Assembly: GCA_903870955.1 (NCBI GenBank)
Contig: CAIQEX010000205.1
Span: 1-9,409 of the forward strand
Reading direction: 5' to 3'
DNA from: an uncultured beta proteobacterium
GTDB lineage: Bacteria > Pseudomonadota > Gammaproteobacteria > Burkholderiales > Burkholderiaceae_C
DNA: 9,409 bases
How positions within the stretch are numbered: position 1 is the first letter of the stretch; the number at the start of each line of letters is the position of its first letter. This document shows positions 6,701-9,409 of this stretch, in pieces. The notes under the pieces are model-generated. The model was not told where the DNA came from and made no database searches. It saw only the letters and a program-made list of their open reading frames with translations. Position numbers and translations under genes: made by a program.

Positions 6701-9409
6701 TGCAGTATGCGCAAAGTGCCTTTGTGCATTCGGTGCTGTTGCACTGGACCGAACCACTCACCGATGTCCTGGCAAGTTCCCGCCAGACCTTTGCACTGCT
6801 GCACCAAAGTGGTTTGTTACCGCTGGCAGGGTTCAGTAGCTTTCAGACTATTTGCGCCCGGCTGGAGTTGGGCGAACCGCTGCCCGATGTGGCCCGTGAA
6901 ATCGCACAGGCGCTGTCGTATTCGGCCAAAACCGGCAATCTGCATGCGGATGGTGCTTTGCTTATCCTGCGCCAGACGGTGGCGGCCTTGCAAGGTGAAA
7001 CCCATCACCTCACCAGCCTGGACAACGGCCAGTTCCAGGAGCGCGCGCACCTCGCCAGTCTGGGTGAAAACCACCTCGCGCGGGCGTTCTTCCATACCTA
7101 CAAAATGCTTCTCGCCAATCTGGCGGGAGAGACCACCACCGCCTTGCTGCACGCACGCGAGGGCGCGGCCTACATCGATTTTCTGCTGGGCTTCATCAGC
7201 TCCGCTAACTACCACTTTCAAGCCGCGCTGGCCTGGAGCGCCGCTGCGGCGGAAGGCCGGGTGACGCTGGATGCAGCGTTGTCCCAGATCGAGCCTGTGG
7301 TGGAGATGCTCCGGCTCTGGACCGGCGCTGCGCCCTTCACGTACGGCCACAAACTCGACCTGTTGCGCGCCGAGCAGATGGCCTTGTCGGGAGAGCCGTG
7401 GCTGGCACTGGAGCTTTTTGAGCTGGCTTTGCAAGGCTCGCACAAGCAGGGATTTGTGCACGACGAGGCCTTGATTGCCTCGCGTGCGGCCAGGATGAGC
7501 CGGCGCCACCACCTGCACTGCATGGCCGAAGGCTTTGAGAGCCGCGCCGAAAAGGCCTATCGCACATGGGGCGCAACGGCCGTGCTGTCCGGCATGGCAC
7601 TTGAAAACACACCCCAGGCACTGGCGCAGTATGACAACCTGAATCTGGCGAGCATTCTAAAAAGCGGCGAAGCCATCAGCGCCGAGTTGAACTACGACAC
7701 CTTGCTGCGCAAACTGCTCACACTGGTGATCGAAAACGCAGGGGCTGAACAGGCCCTGCTGCTGCGGCCCGATGCCGAGGGCGATCTGGTGCCGGAAGCC
7801 TGGTTGATGCAATCCGGGGAAGGGCCCCGCTATGGCCATGCACCGGATGAAGCGCCGCCCTTTCGTCCGGCAAACCTGGCCTTGCGCATGCTGCTGAACA
7901 CCGGTCGAGCCCAGGTCTTTGCCGATGCCTCGCAAGACCACCGCATCGCGCGCGACCCTGAAGTGCTGGCGCGCAATCTGCGCTCCGTGCTGTGCGTGCC
8001 GCTGGTTCGCCAGCAGCAAATCAGCGCCGTGCTGTACCTGGAAAACAACCTCGCCCCCGGCATGTTCACGGACCCGCAGGTGCGCGTGCTCAGCATCATG
8101 GCGGGTCAGGCAGCCATCGCTTTGGAGAGTGCGCGCCTGTACCGCAGCATGGAACAGGAGGTGCAGCAACGCACCCGCGAACTGGAGTTGGCCTTGGTGC
8201 GTGCCGAGGAATCGACCCGCGCCAAGGGTGAATTTCTGGCCAACATGAGCCATGAAATTCGCACCCCGATGAACGCGGTCATCGGACTTTCTGCATTGGC
8301 ACTCAAGGCCGAAATGTCTCCCCGGGTACGTGGCTTCCTGAGCAATATTCGGCAAAGCGGAGAGCACCTGCTGGGCATCATCAACAACATCCTCGACTTC
8401 TCCAAAATTGAATCCGGCAAGATGGAAGTCGAGGTGCTGCCCCTCAGCGTGAATGCAGTGGTTGAGAACGTGGTCAATCTGATTTCAAAACCCTTGGCCG
8501 ACAAGGGATTGAAGCTGCATTGCGACATCGATCCGGATATTCCCAAGCTGCTCATGGGCGACCCGCTGCGCCTGGGCCAGATCCTGATCAACTACGCCAA
8601 CAACGCCGTCAAATTCACGCACACCGGGGAGGTGCGCATTGCGATCCGCATCGACCGCATGGTGGCAGACGAAGTGCGCCTGCATTTCTCCGTGTCGGAC
8701 ACAGGCATCGGGCTGACGCAGGCGCAAATGGCACGCCTGTTCACAAGTTTCGAACAGGCGGATGCCTCCATCACGCGCGAGTTCGGTGGCACCGGCTTGG
8801 GCCTGGCCATCAGCAAAAGTCTGGCCACCGCCATGGGTGGAAGCGTTGGTGTCGAGAGCGTCGTAGGCAAGGGCTCCAACTTCTGGTTTACCGCATGCCT
8901 GCGCCGGGGCGCACCAGAAATGCTGCCCGTCACGCCCCAGAGACAAGGGCTGGATGCCGGTGCTTTAGTCGATGTGCCTGAGCCAGAGTCCACGCACAGT
9001 GCGCTGGAAAAACAACTCGAAACCATCCACGGCACGCGCATTTTGCTGGTGGAAGACAACGAAATCAACCAACTGGTGGCCTGCGAAATGCTACGCGACG
9101 TGGGCTTTGAAGTGGACGTGGCGCACAACGGTCAACTCGCAGTGGCGCAGGTTCATGTGCAACACGCACGCCAGGCACCGTATGACATGGTGTTGATGGA
9201 CATGCAGATGCCGGTCATGGACGGTGTGACCGCAGCGCGGCTGATCCGTGAGCGCTTTTCGGCAGCCGACTTGCCGATTGTGGCCATGACCGCCAATGCC
9301 ATGGAGGCCGACCGCAACCGCTGCCTGCAAGCAGGCATGAACGGGTTCGTCACCAAACCCATCAACGCCGAAGAGCTGTGGCAGGCGCTGTTGCAGTGGA
9401 TCAAGCCAC
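3796..9409 (+). CDS. Giant hybrid sensor histidine kinase with N-terminal Ser/Thr pseudokinase and STAND/AAA ATPase; 3' end outside window
   Basis: The frame has no stop from ATG 3796 to the window end (1,871 codons seen). Domains: kinase-like fold about 12-275; AAA/STAND ATPase about 303-690 with Walker A GYSGVGKS (332-339), Walker B LILFVDDLH (457-465) and conserved KTAGNPFFV (556-564) and FNHDRIQEVA; helical, probably TPR-like region about 690-1290; GAF about 1295-1445 (SVLCVPL, AVLYLENN); coiled coil 1446-1476; HisKA with SHEIRTP (phospho-acceptor H1486); HATPase with N-box (N1599, N1603), G1 DTGIGL (1635-1640) and G2 GGTGLGLAI; receiver from about 1746 (acidic E1753/D1754, phospho-acceptor D1802, T1832, K1854). 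The kinase-like part lacks catalytic residues (HGN for HRD, NFD for DFG, R40 at the lysine position). No signal peptide or clear membrane segment is visible, so a cytoplasmic sensor is likely. The likely flow is ligand and ATP sensing, autophosphorylation at H1486, then transfer to D1802; the signal and output partner are unknown. The frame is open back to 3643 (GTG 3649 possible); ATG 3796 is the first ATG but has only a weak GGA 9 nt upstream. Further receiver or Hpt domains may follow. Confidence 0.93.
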   Translation, partial: MSLPPAPSPGDFSEVSLLSVGLFADYLHAHDARGQNWLLRVLKSGLGDRAAHRRFRKGITLQHSAKGRGVANDPRLISYEGMPCMALLSDCGLPLQLQLSTQPWPVERALRLAADIAEGLERVHSRGLVHGNLSPSTILWNPDTQIASLHNFDLARTRNDAQGSDFFNRSVETDPACMPPECSGRMNRFVDSPADLYALGVVVYRLVAGKYPFEASDALGWLHAHVALRPRSLNAAAPSTPEMLSRIVARLLEKMPEQRYQSAWSLKTDVQHCLQALASSDHIPIFPLGAEDFSGQLRHPSRLYGREEPLEALSQALEQVREGASVSVCITGYSGVGKSALVGDIRSKLLLEGGYFVGSKTDAFRRNQPYSALTQALEILSAQLREKDEDAQSIWIEKLKLALGKDLPYLLLLAPSLVELMGVRRETPEPEASHFQGGFFRATKVFLQLFADRGTPLILFVDDLHGADPATLAVLEQLMLDRTLQHVMLVLTYRDNELEANETLSQLLLRLQAAGRAPRTLQLNGLDEESISEWLGDVLQGADQFLQPLAHLIARKTAGNPFFVHRFLGFAVQQNWLQFDPKVRQWTWDSAAIKSSALTDNVVEMLLVQMQQLPPAQGLLLATAAVVGVEFQAAEVGALQKLTPAALWVAIDRLCAQGYLRNVQRGLYAFNHDRIQEVALCLLDQPARRVLHQHIARQILQMNEEARQRRLFELLGHLAASLDAHSEPAELLRYAELAVQAAQRALQSNASVQGRHFAEDALKLLGMRTWTSYADVAFSLHGLAQQCAYRSAAFDAAQFHYEQLLSHPSDPLEMGAAHLCAINQLTMRGDYARATQLGLQALESLGVTIHLDNLRSEATVDLQRYHTLVNELGYDAILGLENSTDPRFNEVVSLMGGIAIPTFFTDPVLATVLGLRAAIFSMESGQTGGVAFLWSIVGGAYIALQGDYQSGTRTTRFAMRMAQAQGNAVQYAQSAFVHSVLLHWTEPLTDVLASSRQTFALLHQSGLLPLAGFSSFQTICARLELGEPLPDVAREIAQALSYSAKTGNLHADGALLILRQTVAALQGETHHLTSLDNGQFQERAHLASLGENHLARAFFHTYKMLLANLAGETTTALLHAREGAAYIDFLLGFISSANYHFQAALAWSAAAAEGRVTLDAALSQIEPVVEMLRLWTGAAPFTYGHKLDLLRAEQMALSGEPWLALELFELALQGSHKQGFVHDEALIASRAARMSRRHHLHCMAEGFESRAEKAYRTWGATAVLSGMALENTPQALAQYDNLNLASILKSGEAISAELNYDTLLRKLLTLVIENAGAEQALLLRPDAEGDLVPEAWLMQSGEGPRYGHAPDEAPPFRPANLALRMLLNTGRAQVFADASQDHRIARDPEVLARNLRSVLCVPLVRQQQISAVLYLENNLAPGMFTDPQVRVLSIMAGQAAIALESARLYRSMEQEVQQRTRELELALVRAEESTRAKGEFLANMSHEIRTPMNAVIGLSALALKAEMSPRVRGFLSNIRQSGEHLLGIINNILDFSKIESGKMEVEVLPLSVNAVVENVVNLISKPLADKGLKLHCDIDPDIPKLLMGDPLRLGQILINYANNAVKFTHTGEVRIAIRIDRMVADEVRLHFSVSDTGIGLTQAQMARLFTSFEQADASITREFGGTGLGLAISKSLATAMGGSVGVESVVGKGSNFWFTACLRRGAPEMLPVTPQRQGLDAGALVDVPEPESTHSALEKQLETIHGTRILLVEDNEINQLVACEMLRDVGFEVDVAHNGQLAVAQVHVQHARQAPYDMVLMDMQMPVMDGVTAARLIRERFSAADLPIVAMTANAMEADRNRCLQAGMNGFVTKPINAEELWQALLQWIKP

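Noticed and set aside
6482..7264. 260-codon plus-strand open frame within the kinase gene
   Set aside because: It is out of frame with the giant kinase, whose frame has family-conserved motifs through this stretch. The translation is a C-, R- and P-rich shadow without domain features.
6817..8367. Long minus-strand open frames of 233 and 236 codons opposite the kinase gene
   Set aside because: Both are antisense to well-supported coding sequence, have H/Q/G-rich composition and show no plausible domain.

Overview
The window (9,409 bp, GC-rich, no RNA genes, phage or IS sequence seen) looks like ordinary chromosome from a betaproteobacterium, most likely order Burkholderiales (Comamonadaceae-like). 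That placement is inferred from protein style, codon use and gene content, and could not be tested here. It holds six genes in three blocks. Two of them run off the window ends.

Block 1 (1-363, +) is the C-terminal half of an EAL-type cyclic-di-GMP phosphodiesterase domain. Block 2 (378-3539, -) is a compact four-gene operon, transcribed right to left: a secreted NMT1/TauA-like substrate-binding protein, an SsuC/TauC-type permease, an SsuB/TauB-type ATPase, and a small protein of the carboxymuconolactone decarboxylase (CMD) family. Gaps between these genes are 6, 1 and 2 bp, so they are almost certainly co-transcribed. The imported compound cannot be read from sequence. The CMD-family enzyme, which lacks the AhpD CxxC pair, may act on it. 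Blocks 1 and 2 converge with only 14 bp between stop codons.

Block 3 (3796 to the right end, +) is one unbroken reading frame of at least 1,871 codons. It encodes a giant soluble multidomain signalling protein: Ser/Thr-kinase-like domain, STAND/AAA ATPase, long helical region, GAF, coiled coil, histidine kinase, receiver. This is the architecture of the bacterial 'trifunctional Ser/Thr kinase / ATP-binding / sensor histidine kinase' family and of fungal group X hybrid histidine kinases. The N-terminal kinase-like domain has lost the ATP-anchoring lysine, the catalytic HRD aspartate and the DFG aspartate while keeping C-lobe structural residues, so it reads as a pseudokinase. The ATPase, histidine kinase and receiver motifs are all intact.

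A 256-bp divergent intergenic region (3540-3795) separates blocks 2 and 3. It carries three inverted repeats, including a perfect GTGACG-N5-CGTCAC near its centre, that are candidate regulator sites. No confident -35/-10 promoter or intrinsic terminator was recognised. The most interesting content is the pseudokinase-bearing giant hybrid kinase and its divergent pairing with an importer operon. The overall architecture belongs to a known family, so this is not a wholly new system.
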